Below are positions 46,501 through 55,548 of a stretch of 64,000 bases of DNA, one piece after another. The position numbers and the translations under genes are program-made. How positions within the stretch are numbered: position 1 is the stretch's first letter; the number at the start of each line of letters is the position of its first letter. A model generated the notes under the pieces. That model saw only the letters and a list, made by a program, of their open reading frames with translations. It had not been told where the DNA came from and did no database searches. Source of the stretch: Botryococcus braunii (lineage: Eukaryota > Chlorophyta > Trebouxiophyceae). The stretch covers positions 1 through 64,000 of the forward strand of contig KV908642.1 in NCBI GenBank assembly GCA_002005505.1, given 5' to 3'.

Positions 46501-48699
46501 CATATTGTACAGGATGCAGGCTGTCTCCACTGCTTCCTTCCAGAGTGACTGTTTGGCAGCTGCATGCAACATGAGTGTTCTGGCCTTCTCCTTGATTGTT
46601 CGGTTCATCCGTTCAGCAACGCCATTTTGCTGAGGCGTGTATGCTGCAGAGGTCTCAAATTTAATTCCCTCCTGCGTACAGAAACCCTTCAATGTACTGT
46701 TGAGGAATTCTGTCCCCCTGTCAGTACGAATGCACTTAACAGAGCGGTTCAACTGCCTCTGCCAAAAAATCAGGAGGTCTCTGACTGCACTGCTGATTGC
46801 ATCCTTGGTTTTTACTGCCAGGGCTATGACGTAGTGCGTAGCCTCATCCACAATCGTGACAAAGAAGCGCTCCCCAGTAATAGCTGTAGGGGAGATGGGG
46901 CCAACTGTGTCCAAATGAATTCTCTCAAGGGGCTCAGTGGCTGCTCTGGAACTGGTTCCAAAAGGGGGACGACTGTGCTTTCCTTGAATGCACGCTTCAC
47001 ATGAAGAGTGACAGTTTGCGCAAGGGGAGAGAGATACAGGGATGCCCAGGACCAAATCTTCAGACTGCAGTCGCCTCATATTAACCTCCCCTGGGTGCCC
47101 CAGTCTACTGTGCCACAGTGCTCTCAATCTGCAATCATGAGCGACTGGTGCTCTGGCTGTGTTAACGAACACAGAGACAGGGTTTCTGACTGGACTGACC
47201 TTCTGCAAGAAATACAGGCCATTTCTCTGTGCAACTGAACAAGACCAGTTTTGAGCGCCACGCATACCAGTGTAACTTCCCACACTGTCTGTCACAAAAC
47301 TAGCCCCATCACGTATAGCAGCTGTCACTGAAATCAGATTAGCTGTAGCTGAAGGAACACAATGCACATTGTGAAGCCACAGGGGTTGCTGTTCTGCACT
47401 GCTCAAGCATAGGGAACCAGTTGCAATTATCTGTCCCGTGGCATCTGACGTAGCCATATGCAAAGGAATGGGATTTCTGTGCAGGGTGGGGGAATGTAGC
47501 AGGGACAGATCATTGACTAGGTGGATGGTGGCTCCACTGTCCACCAGAAAACTTCTCGCTTCTGGCATGACGCGTGTTGGTGTTAAGACATTCAGAGAAA
47601 TCATGGCAGACATACCAGAGGGTGGTGGATATCCCCCGGGGAAAAAGTTGTTGCCGTTCCCGCTGCCCTCCGGAGGTCGAGCCACTGCAGCCGACGCTTG
47701 ATTTTGGAATTGCGGAAGCAGATTGGCCATTGCAGCCATGACTTGCTGCAGGTTCTGTTGCATCTTCTCGTCCGCCTCCTTCTTGAGGCAGTTCCTCTCA
47801 AAATGGCCTAGCTTGTTGCAGTAGCGGCAGCGCCTGTTGTCACGCCGGTCCCGTCCCTCCACCTTGGTCGATGAAGCTTGGCCCCCCTGGCCTCCAGCTT
47901 GGGTCTCCTGTGGGCTTGCAGTCCCTGGTGTGGTGGAGTAGGCTGGTGTGATGGCTGCCCTGGCCACAGGGGTGACTCTGGGGACCTGGTCGTTGAAGCC
48001 CAGTCCCTTGGCTGTGGTGGAGATGATCTCCCACAGTCCCTCCAGATCCTTCCCAGCAGATGAGGAGAACATCCCAGTCTCCTTCGCTTCCTCTGGCAGG
48101 CCCTTGATGATTGCCAGCTTGGCTTCTCTCTCCATGATGGAGTGCCCATTTCGCTTGAGTGCATGGAAGAGTGCCACCTTCCTGTTGTAGTAGTCCTCCA
48201 ACGTTTCTGTCTCTCCCATGCTGGTGTGTAGGAGCTCCAGCCAGCGTGCTGTTACCTCCTGGTCTGCCCCTCCAGTAAAACGCTCTCGAACCCACTGGTA
48301 GGCATTGGCTGCCACTTGCATTGCAGCCAGCTTGGCACCCCACGCCTTGGGGACGCTCTCAATCAGCATTAGGAGCGCTGCTGCATTCTCCTCTGTGTCT
48401 GGCATTGGAGCTTCAATGGCTGCCTTGCACCTTTTGAGGCCACAGGCTGCCACATATGCCAGATCCCAGAGTGGAAATTCCACTCCCTCTCTGTCCAGAG
48501 TCACTGGACATTTGACATTCGTGGTGACGACGCCACCGGTTTTCGTCATTGCGATGCACATCTCTCCACTCTGCGCAGTGGAGTTTGCTGGCTGGCTGGG
48601 TGATGCACTGATGGAGGAGCCAGACCCAGCTGATCCAGACTCCGTTGCAGTGTGCTTACTTCTCGTTTTCATGATCACTTGTCTGCTTCTAGTTTTCAT
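43555..48699 (-). CDS. Copia-C Gag-Pol polyprotein
   Basis: Single intact frame of 1,714 residues from the ATG at 48699; the open frame extends two codons upstream from a TTG. A 27-bp direct repeat near the start encodes 'MKTRS' twice, so the second ATG nine codons later could also serve. Gag domain, CCHC knuckle 'CRYCNKLGHFERNC' (about 294), protease 'FLVDSGATIHLVND', GAG-pre-integrase 'LWHSRLGHPG', integrase D/D/E ('IHLDTVGPIS', 'IRTDRGTEF', 'VAERMNR'), RVT_2 with 'VYVDDLL' (about 1386) and RNase H ('VDADYAG', 'YCDNQGC') follow in the Ty1/copia order. No broken motif was seen. Confidence 0.96.
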   Translation of the reverse strand: MKTRSRQVIMKTRSKHTATESGSAGSGSSISASPSQPANSTAQSGEMCIAMTKTGGVVTTNVKCPVTLDREGVEFPLWDLAYVAACGLKRCKAAIEAPMPDTEENAAALLMLIESVPKAWGAKLAAMQVAANAYQWVRERFTGGADQEVTARWLELLHTSMGETETLEDYYNRKVALFHALKRNGHSIMEREAKLAIIKGLPEEAKETGMFSSSAGKDLEGLWEIISTTAKGLGFNDQVPRVTPVARAAITPAYSTTPGTASPQETQAGGQGGQASSTKVEGRDRRDNRRCRYCNKLGHFERNCLKKEADEKMQQNLQQVMAAMANLLPQFQNQASAAVARPPEGSGNGNNFFPGGYPPPSGMSAMISLNVLTPTRVMPEARSFLVDSGATIHLVNDLSLLHSPTLHRNPIPLHMATSDATGQIIATGSLCLSSAEQQPLWLHNVHCVPSATANLISVTAAIRDGASFVTDSVGSYTGMRGAQNWSCSVAQRNGLYFLQKVSPVRNPVSVFVNTARAPVAHDCRLRALWHSRLGHPGEVNMRRLQSEDLVLGIPVSLSPCANCHSSCEACIQGKHSRPPFGTSSRAATEPLERIHLDTVGPISPTAITGERFFVTIVDEATHYVIALAVKTKDAISSAVRDLLIFWQRQLNRSVKCIRTDRGTEFLNSTLKGFCTQEGIKFETSAAYTPQQNGVAERMNRTIKEKARTLMLHAAAKQSLWKEAVETACILYNMGPVTGRDKTPYEAFHGVKPDVSLLRTFGCLAHVHIPDHQRGVFESKTSPGLFTGYSSVSKAYRIYMGNGIWKESRDVTFLEHLRGADRVGLSTMSPVSPNAVQQPFALPFVQQEGQQSLGQLSFWDSDDPEPLCNREVNVQQSGPDSPCATTPCATTPCAINPCENSETSSVNVDGEPTSSELSHTQSGHSWSVLGHMENLARGGEETKSHMQRLNNVQECVRMEVGAMGVRGQDGLTRQQRYDQRVAARETAAEVTVEHDGDVSDGENRRMSEAICPGEATEAQPNGQDLARLEGMSDHVSAESEAREVSLEISNQTLDGQRESSDGQALRACEGHTGESQVCCESTSVDERDTTAGCRTVPDYAAPLSDECIWDMMSDVRPRLSGAACESSKERKLQTPPEWERVREVCNAVTSSERVVEARACEPREDSHVVHDHNLNPAKGKIPGVRWSKVPIPGNLREAQRSPQWEFWRQAMQEEQDSLDAHEVMEYVERPRGHKVIPVHWIFSVKTDAHGNVLRFKARLVAQGCRQIPGVDVDEVFAPTSSYGSRRTLLATAAAKNMEIHQVDIKTAFLNGELEEEVYVTQPPGFDNGNPNIVCRLRKALYGLKQAPRAWHKTLNEKLLSMGYEVCKSDAGVYIKRHEDGELSYMLVYVDDLLIVAMGAEEIEWVKKELLASFKIHDLGEVKDFLGCQILRDRENRCLSLSCVPKIDALCEKFGVSAESRTVDTPMSKDFVMSGMPQVTVGETSFGSGTPLPPGHRYCELVGSLLYIANTTRPDIAQAVGVLSRYRNAPTTAHMNEGLRVLRYLQSTRECVLVLGGKGPVLEGHVDADYAGDIDSRHSTSGYVLSVFGSAVVWGSKKQHSVATSTVEAEFMATSLAIKELNWLRGFMEEIGTPPWSVKLYCDNQGCIANLKNPLYSKYTKHIAVCFHFAREAIAKGQVTLCYVESARNKADMLTKPLARPAFQMHRRGFGLVKMT

Positions 48700-49007
48700 G
48701 ATCAAGCCAGTTCTTCACTCCAAGCCTTAAATGACTTCCCCTGGAAGCACTTCTTCCTAGCTCTGACACTGAGTTGATCAGTCCCAGAAGTACTTCTGCT
48801 TTCCCAGCCCAGTTGCTACTGTACAACAATTCCTTCCAGCACTACAGAAGGAATAATTTTACGTGACTAGCTCGATATGTTTGAACGGCCAGACCTCACT
48901 CGTCAGTGAAGCTCGCAGTCTCGAAGCGGGGTCCGAAACCCCTTTTCTCCCTGGAAATCTGTCGTGCGTCACTGCAAGCTCAGCTTGGAAAGCGTGGGCC
49001 CATAACC
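48700..49007 (-). other. Copia-C 5' leader with primer-binding site
   Basis: 308 bp between LTR and gag. The minus-strand GGTTATGGGCCCAC at 48994-49007 is the half-tRNA primer-binding site, directly next to the LTR end. No upstream gene is apparent in the rest. Confidence 0.75.
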
Positions 49008-49886
49008 TCAAGCATTTCTGCTTGCGGCGTCACCTGCAGTGATGGCACGACGGCAGCGTCAGTTCGTAGCCTGTGGGAAAAACCGTCCACGCTACAACGT
49101 TTCCAGGAACAGCACACAGCACTCTCCAACAGTAGAGGTTGGTCAAGGATACCAACATGCTTCGGACAAGTCTTACAAATGATGTTAACTGCTCTCACTC
49201 TTGCTAAAGACCACGTAACACTACGCCTTGCCTGATAGCAGAGTTCAGCACCAAAGAGGCCTTGCGATGTCTACTTTACGTCACTAGAATACAATAATAG
49301 TTCATCAGTAACTCAGCAAGGTCTCTTTGTGATGTTTGTACAGTGAAACTATCTTACCGCCACAACGGTGGACGTCAACATAAGTCTCAATGAGGTCAAA
49401 CATTCAGTGCGCTCTCGTCATGCACTCTCATCAATGCACACAGCAGTAATATCTAACTGGTCTGAATGTTTGAGCACAATCGTATCTGGAACGACTTTGA
49501 GAATCCTAAACACACCTGCAGTGATGGCACGACGGCAGCGTCAGTTCGTAGCCTGTGGGAAAAACCGTCCACGCTACAACGTTTCCAGGAACAGCACACA
49601 GCACTCTCCAACAGTAGAGGTTGGTCAAGGATACCAACATGCTTCGGACAAGTACCGAGCCGTTCCTGGGCTGCCCAGGGATGGCTCGGACTGCAGGGAT
49701 CCTAAAGTACTACCATACGTAATGTCTATTGAGAACGCATATCGTACAAGTCACGTGTTATGTCATTGAGGTACGAGTATGATCTATACCGTTCATAAAG
49801 GGCTATAAAGGCTATAGTTTACACTGCTGTTGATGGCATGTGACAGGGGATGTCACTAAGTACAGTATTGACCAATTCATTCAACA
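49008..49886 (-). repeat. Copia-C 5' LTR
   Basis: Same 879-bp sequence as the 3' LTR by eye, with module copies at about 49031-49171 and 49513-49653. Confidence 0.93.
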
Positions 49887-49891
49887 GTTAC

Positions 49892-50913
49892 GGACCCGGG
49901 TTTTCACCTTGCATGGGTTTCCCACTCACATTGTATCAGACAGAGATCCTAGGTGGGTGGGTCGCTTCTGTCAAGAGCTCTTTCGGTTGACCGGTTGTCG
50001 CTCTGCGCTATCTACAGCGTTTCATCCGCAGACCGACGGTCAAACGGAACGAATTAATAGGATTTTGGAGGATTATTTGCGTCATTACGTCACTGGAAGA
50101 CACAACGACTGGGATAAACATTTGTGTGAGGCTGAATTTTCTTACAACAACACTTTTCAGCAATCAATCAACACTACTCCATTTAGGTTGACTTTCGGTC
50201 AGGATCCCACGATTCCCTTCCAGGAAGTCTATGAAGGTGTGACATCTTCTGTACGTGAGTATGTACCGGCAGCAGCAGAGTTTGTACGAAGGATGAGATG
50301 GGATCTAGAAAGAGCGCGGACATGTCTCAAAGCTGCGCAGGACCGCATGAAGGCATATGCAGACGCGAGGAGAAAAGATGCTCCTATTTTAAAAATAGGC
50401 CAACCTGTCCTCCTCTCAACAAAGAATCTGAAATTCAAGCATACTCGGACAAGAAAACTCTTACCTCGGTTTATTGGGCCTTTTCCCATCGTCCAGGAGG
50501 TATCATCGGTAGCTTTCAGAATTAGGCTTCCAAAAACTCTGAGGGTTCATGATGTCTTCCATGTTTCTATGCTTAAGCCTTATAAGGAAGGTGGGACGGT
50601 ACAACCTCCTCCTCTACCTGAGATTATTGATGGAGAAGAGGAGTATGAGGTCGAGGCTGTGCTAGCTCATAGGGAACGAAAGTTACGAGGACGAAAAACT
50701 GCGCGAGAATATCTTGTAAAGTGGACCGGGTATCAGGATATTCATAATACTTGGGAGCCAGAGGATAACTTAGAACACGCCAGGGAGGCGTTACAGCGGT
50801 ACTGGGATTTAACCACGGAGCACAGGCCGGAACAAAAAGAAAAGGTGGACAAGAAACGTAAAGGACGTGGTAAAAATGCTGAGAAGCAGCGGAAGCGCGC
50901 TAGGCGCGCTTAG
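49892..50913 (+). pseudogene. Gypsy G3 Pol, 3' part: integrase core end and chromodomain
   Basis: Continues the G3 frame after the Copia-C target duplication: integrase 'VSDRDPRW' and 'TDGQTERINR' with the catalytic D and E, the integrase C-terminal region and the chromodomain, ending in TAG at 50911-50913. The frame upstream to 49840 is Copia-C LTR and not part of the gene. A single substitution gives 'KWTGYQD' where G1/G2 have Asn. Confidence 0.93.
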
Positions 50914-51501
50914 TGCTCTGGCAGGTCGGGTCGGCCCCTCGGTGCGTCCTTGGGCCACCTTGGAAGCTCTAAGCTTGGCCCTTAGAGTGTACCCTGGGGG
51001 TATCCCAGTACTAGAGCGCACTCGGATGAATAGGACGTAAGCGGGGTAGAATGTCTACCTCAGGTGCGTGCGGTGATGACCGCTCACCCTGGACAGGACT
51101 CGTCGAGGTAGGGTGTCGTCTACCTCGGGTGCATGCGGTGCTGACTGCTCACCCTTGTCAGGTTTCGGACGTCAATCATGTAATGTCGCGACATCCGTGC
51201 TAGCTCGCGCTGTAGCGTAACGCCCGACGCAGATGGGTGGCCCCACTGCCGTTGGGTAGAATTCCTATTGGACAGGACGGGCGAATTTATGTATGGACGG
51301 GACAGATTTTACATTGTTATACGGACAGGGCTGGACAAGACAGGACAGGACAGGGGTCTGGCTTGGGCTGGGGACGCCAGACTAGTACCCGCGGACAGGA
51401 CGTGACAGGACCGTACCTCTGCCAAGTGTGTTAGGTGCGTAGTGTAGTTGTTTAGAGTGAGTCTCCCTCTTGGCCGTGACGTCCAAGCTAAGGGGGGAGG
51501 G
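50914..51501 (+). other. G3 3' untranslated region and polypurine tract
   Basis: Same non-coding region as in G2, with GTCTACCTC repeats and GGACAGG words. The A/G-rich tract at 51490-51501 primes plus-strand synthesis next to the LTR. Confidence 0.8.
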
Positions 51502-51800
51502 TGTAACAGGAATAGTCGCGTGTTATAGGAAAATGACCGGACCACGAGGATTTGGACCTCCATAAAGGTCCCTTCGTGAGTTATGTTCCTCCACGCCAAG
51601 AAGTGGCTACTTCACGCGCCAAGGGAGTGACCCCTTACTTGACAAGGCGCATTGGCGATGGAGACAGGGACACACTTAGAACAGGATAGAATAAGGCTTT
51701 GGCAGAGGAAGGACCGGGCCGGACTGGACGGGTACTGAGGTGGAGCCCAAACAACTTGTAACCATTGTTTTCGCATCCTTTGGCCGTTTCTACTGTATCA
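51502..51800 (+). repeat. Gypsy LTR, plus orientation, right edge
   Basis: Complete 299 bp ending CTGTATCA, followed by the TCGAA target duplication at 51801-51805 and Copia-A sequence. Confidence 0.93.
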
Positions 51801-51805
51801 TCGAA

Positions 51806-53726
51806 TGTGTTCCACAAATTGAACATCTCTGCTCTCTCTCCAGATCCCCCCCCCCATATAGATACGATATGCCTTTGACACTGGAGAGTAACCAGTGAAC
51901 ATCCCAGCCACAGCCTTCGGTGCAAAGGCCCCCCTCTGCTGGTCAGGAACGTGCACAAATGCAAGGCATCCCCAAGTGCGCAGCAAGGATACATCTGGCT
52001 TATATCCCATGAACATTTCGCAGGGAGATAGGGGCCTGCCTGTGCTGGGTCCCATATTTAGGAGGGTGCAGGCTGTCTCCAGGGCTTCCTTCCACATAAC
52101 AGGGCTTGCTGCAGCAAAATTGAGGAGGGTCCTGGTGCGCTCCTTGAGGGTTCTGTTGGCTCTCTCAGCAACTCCATTCTGCTGAGGGGTATATGGGGCA
52201 GATGTCTCCAGCTTAGTGCCATGGGATGCACAAAATTCCTTGAACTTGGCATTTAAGAACTCTGTCCCTCTGTCACTGCGGATGCACTTCACTGTAGTTT
52301 CCTTCTCAGTTTGCCAATACAACATTAGGTCTCTGACAACAGCTCCAATTACATCTTTTGACTTCACTGGCAGCACTGCCTTCCACCCAGATGCCTCATC
52401 AGTTACGGTTACCCAAAAGCGTTCCCCAGTAATGGCTGCTGGTGATATGGGACCCACAGTGTCAATGTGGATTCTGTCAAGGGGTTTCTCAGCAGGTCTA
52501 GAGCTTTCACCAAATGGGGGACGTGCATGCTTCCCCTCAATGCATGCTTCACAGTACTTAGGACACTTTTCACAGGGGGACATCAAGGTGTCTAGGCCAG
52601 TAACCAGTTGCTCACTGCTCAGGCGTTTCATCCAGGGGTCTCCTGGGTGTCCCAATCTGCTGTGCCACAGGAAACGTTTGGCACAGTCATGACTTAGACC
52701 TTTGGAGCATTTCTTCTTCAGGGCAGCAGTCACTGAATAATGAACCTTCACTGGCGGTACTGGGAGGCAGTTGTGGATATAATAGAGACCATTCTCTGGT
52801 TTCACAGGCATCCGCCAACCACTCGGTCCTGAGACAGCAGTGAATGCTCCCAGTCTATCTGTACTGAACCGGATTCCATCGCGCAGAGCAGCAGATACTG
52901 AGAGAATATTGGTGGTGGCTGAGGGAACACAGTGGACATGATGCAGCCACACAGGAATATGCTGAGAGGACATGAGACACACTGACCCAGTAGCAACAAT
53001 ACCCCCAGTGGCATCAGATGTAGCAAGCAGCAGTGGAATAGGGTGGTCATGTACTGTAGGGGCATGCAGCAGGGAAAGGTTGTTCACAAGATGTACAGAC
53101 GCTCCACTATCCACAAGCCACGACTGTTTGGACTGTTGGTGCTTACTGCCATCCAGCACATTATAAGATACCACGTATGGCATACCTTCTGAGGGAGGAG
53201 AAGGTGGGCCTGGAGGAGGGTGCAGTAGTGGGAACGCTCCAGTGCCTGGGAATGCATGCTGCACGCTTGGAGGTGGCTGGGGTGCACCAGGAAACTGCCC
53301 TTGGGGCCACATGGCAGCAAGTTGCTGTACAGCTGCCACCACATTGCGTTGTGTCTCTGCATCCCTTTGACGTTTGCGGCAGTCTCTCCAAAAATGGCCT
53401 TTCCTGTGGCAGTAGTTGCACGTGCCTCTCACTTCTCCCCTTGATTCTGAGTCTGCTGGCTGTTTGGAGGGATTGGCCCCGCTAGTGGAAGGGGCTGGAT
53501 CAGTCTCTCGTTGAGCAGGCATTGCCTTCATCACCATGGCAGGCTGTTCTCCATCATCGTTGTAGCCAGAAGCCTCTGCAGTGGTGGAAATGAGAGCTGC
53601 CAGATCATCCAGGGGGTAAGCTACTGCAGTGGGCAACAGCCCTGGAGGATTAGCTGCTGCTGGCAGTCCCTGCACAATCTGGGAGGCCACATGACCATCC
53701 AAGAGGTCATGTCCATTGCGTTTCAA
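51806..53726 (-). pseudogene. Copia-A tandem copy 2: zinc knuckle, protease and integrase part
   Basis: Open from about 53726 to the gypsy insertion. It carries the end of Gag, the complete CCHC knuckle 'CNYCHRKGHFWRDC', protease 'WLVDSGASVHLVN', GAG-pre-integrase 'LWHSRLGHPG' and the integrase core with D, D and E. It continues in frame at 16300-13476 once the gypsy complex and one TCGAA are set aside. At its N-terminal end a one-base loss separates it from the upstream gag frame. Confidence 0.92.
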
Positions 53727-54229
53727 GCAGCTTTGAGATTTATCATTCTAGACACATACTGAGAGATCGTTTCTCCACGTCTCATCCCTTTGGACATTTC
53801 CTTCAGCCAGTCTGCATTTGCTTGAGTGTTGTAGCCACCAACAAATTTCTTGCAAATAAACAGATATGCATCATAAGCTGACGGCTTACTTGACACTTCT
53901 CCTAACCATTCCTCTGGAACTGACTCATACAGCAGAAGCATTGCAGCCGCATTGTGGATAGTTCCAGGCATGGCTGACTGAATGGCAGGAAAGAACCCTT
54001 GCACTATTGGCAGCAGTGAAGCATTGTCCCATACCACAAAATTTGTGCCATGACGATCCAGTTTAATATGCACTTTGACTTGAGTGGCTATGACCTTGGG
54101 GAGTACATCTCCCTCGCCCTTTGATGTGCTGGGTGTACACGGCTGTCGTGTGGGAGACGATGTAGATGCTTCCTCTGTTGTGGGCTCCTCCTCAGATGGC
54201 TCCCTTGATTTAGATCTCTTTCTCGCCAT
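53723..54229 (-). pseudogene. Copia-A Gag N-terminal part, ending in a frameshift
   Basis: 168 residues from ATG 54229: a charged, Ser/Thr-rich start followed by a Ty1/copia-type Gag domain ('FVVWDNASLLPIVQ', 'ADWLKEMSKGMRRGE'). The frame ends in TGA at about 53723, where one base appears lost from a T-run; the next frame begins in overlap at 53726. In Copia-B and Copia-C the same region is continuous, so this is a lesion or consensus error, not a programmed shift. Confidence 0.88.
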
Positions 54230-54240
54230 GCTGATGTTAC

Positions 54241-54737
54241 TCAGTCTGCGTTAGGTTCTGACCGCTGCGAGTCCCCGTCCTCGTCTCCGTTGTCTGTGTC
54301 CGTGCACCACTCCTCTGGGCTGAATCCTTTTCTGCTGCCCAGAAAGGAAAGTAGGAAGTCCTCGTCAAGAGTGGCGAGAGCACACTCCACTGCTGTGTAG
54401 GCTGCCCTTTCTTCCCAATACTCGGGTTTGCTGGGTCCTCCGAGCTGTTGTAGGTGTCGTTCAAATAATGCTCGCGTGACGAAGCCTGGGTCCGCGTTGA
54501 TGAATGAACACTCCCACGCAGTTACTTTGTAGGCTGGGTAAACAGAGAATCGTCGTCTGAACCACAGAGGCTGTTCGACTTTGCCCAGTCCGTACGCCGG
54601 CTGACAAAATCCTTCACTAGAAATGCTCGTTCTTCTGGTGTTCTCGGTCCCGTATCTCCTCCAGCTCTCCTCAGGCTATCATATGTAGGTGGTGAAGGAG
54701 TTGGGGGAATAAAAGGTCTTTTACTGCCGGTCGACAT
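54241..54737 (-). pseudogene. ORF0: extra reading frame upstream of Copia-A gag, frameshifted
   Basis: From ATG 54737 a frame reads about 60 codons ('MSTGSKRPF...', Pro-rich, then 'RAFLVKDFVSRRTDW') before losing coding character and stopping at 54522. An overlapping frame takes over near 54570-54600 and stays open to TGA at 54241-54243 ('VYPAYKVTAWECSF', 'EYWEERAAYTAVECA', acidic end). Together they span about 165 codons and end 11 bases before the gag ATG. One indel would join them. No family is recognised, and Copia-B and Copia-C leaders have nothing like it. It may be an accessory or captured gene. Confidence 0.5.
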
Positions 54738-54806
54738 CCTCCGCTCTGCTTCGTTCGTCCCATCGTAGGCTCGGAACATACTTTCAGTTGCCCAGCTCAA
54801 GAGTTG

Positions 54807-54820
54807 GTGGGCCCATAACC
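54807..54820 (-). other. Copia-A primer-binding site (half-tRNA type)
   Basis: Minus-strand GGTTATGGGCCCAC abuts the 5' LTR and continues CA, matching the plant-type anticodon arm of initiator tRNA-Met over about 15 bases. Confidence 0.75.
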
Positions 54821-55548
54821 TGTACAATTCTGGGCGTAATGTTCCCTGTATGTCCCGGCACGAAGGGTGTTAAGCTCGGTCGGGTCTCTTGCTGTGTGTA
54901 GGAGAGCAAGCAGAGCCCGACTGTGTGTTGACACTTGAGGCAACTGATCAGAGATAAGCACCCGGAGTGCTCTTTCAGTCCCAAACAAGTCATTACATTG
55001 CTTCTTGCTCTCTCTCAACGCAAGGAATTCAAACTACCTCTTCTAAGCATCGACAGATAGTTCGCATTCCATTGTTCGATGAGTCAAGCATTCGCAACAT
55101 TCTAATACACTTATCTAGACCTCTTCCTAATCAATTGTCCATGCAAGTTACACTGAGATGCAGCACTTCACCTGTATGTCCCGGCACGAAGGGTGTTAAG
55201 CTCGGTCGGGTCTCTTGCTGTGTGTAGGAGAGCAAGCAGAGCCCGACTGTGTGTTGACACTTGAGGCAACTGATCAGAGATAAGCACCCGGAGTGCTCTT
55301 TCAGTCCCAAACAAGTGCCGAGCCCTTCATGCCTGCTGCCTATATCCTTTCTTGCAAGAACGCGTCAAATTGCATTACTCTCTCTTTCTAAAATGGAATC
55401 AGTCCAGATCAATTATGGCAGAACTCTAGAGTTCTGCCATCCATTACTCTACCTCTAAGATTGTTCACATTGATTGCTTTAAGGGAAGCCTGGCCACTAT
55501 TACTCTTCTGAGGGAAAGTCACTAATCTGTTCTTTCACTATTATAACA
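54821..55548 (-). repeat. Copia-A 5' LTR
   Basis: 728 bp, ends TG...CA, followed by CAAGG. Same two-module structure as the 3' LTR (modules about 54845-54990 and 55171-55316). Confidence 0.93.

Larger units (their letters stand above)
42651..49886 (-). mobile_element. Copia-C: complete Ty1/copia element inserted in G3 pol
   Basis: 7,236 bp with 879-bp LTRs at both ends (42651-43529, 49008-49886), target duplication GTTAC (42646-42650 and 49887-49891), a half-tRNA-type primer-binding site, one open Gag-Pol frame and a polypurine tract. LTRs look identical. The LTR ends are 5'-TG...GA-3'. Confidence 0.95.
16301..51800 (+). mobile_element. Ty3/gypsy chromovirus complex (three copies, one inverted)
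   Basis: The outer edges are plus-oriented 299-bp LTRs (16301-16599 and 51502-51800) flanked by the direct repeat TCGAA, so the complex derives from one insertion into Copia-A. Order: LTR(+), truncated LTR(-), minus-strand copy G1, LTR(-), a plus-strand 3' UTR fragment, LTR(+), plus-strand copy G2 carrying Copia-B, LTR(+), partial LTR(+), plus-strand copy G3 carrying Copia-C, LTR(+). Shared LTRs between G2 and G3 suggest tandem growth by LTR recombination with deletions. Misassembly of near-identical copies is the main alternative. Confidence 0.85.
8084..55548 (-). mobile_element. Copia-A: Ty1/copia element complex inserted in the TVpol-helicase gene
   Basis: The element is bounded by LTRs at 8084-8813 and 54821-55548 and flanked by the 5-bp target duplication CAAGG (8079-8083 and 55549-55553). 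In coding orientation (minus strand) it has a 5' LTR on the right, a primer-binding site, an extra leader frame, gag-pol and a polypurine tract before the left LTR. Inside it are a second, truncated tandem copy (8814-13246), an LTR remnant (13247-13457) and the 35.5-kb gypsy complex (16301-51800). The two outer LTRs differ at only a few positions (two one-base indels and one substitution noticed), so the insertion is young. Confidence 0.93.

Noticed and set aside
53723..53729. Programmed frameshift in Copia-A gag
   Set aside because: The site lacks a clear slippery heptamer with a following structure, and sister families have an unbroken frame; a one-base loss in a T-run is simpler.
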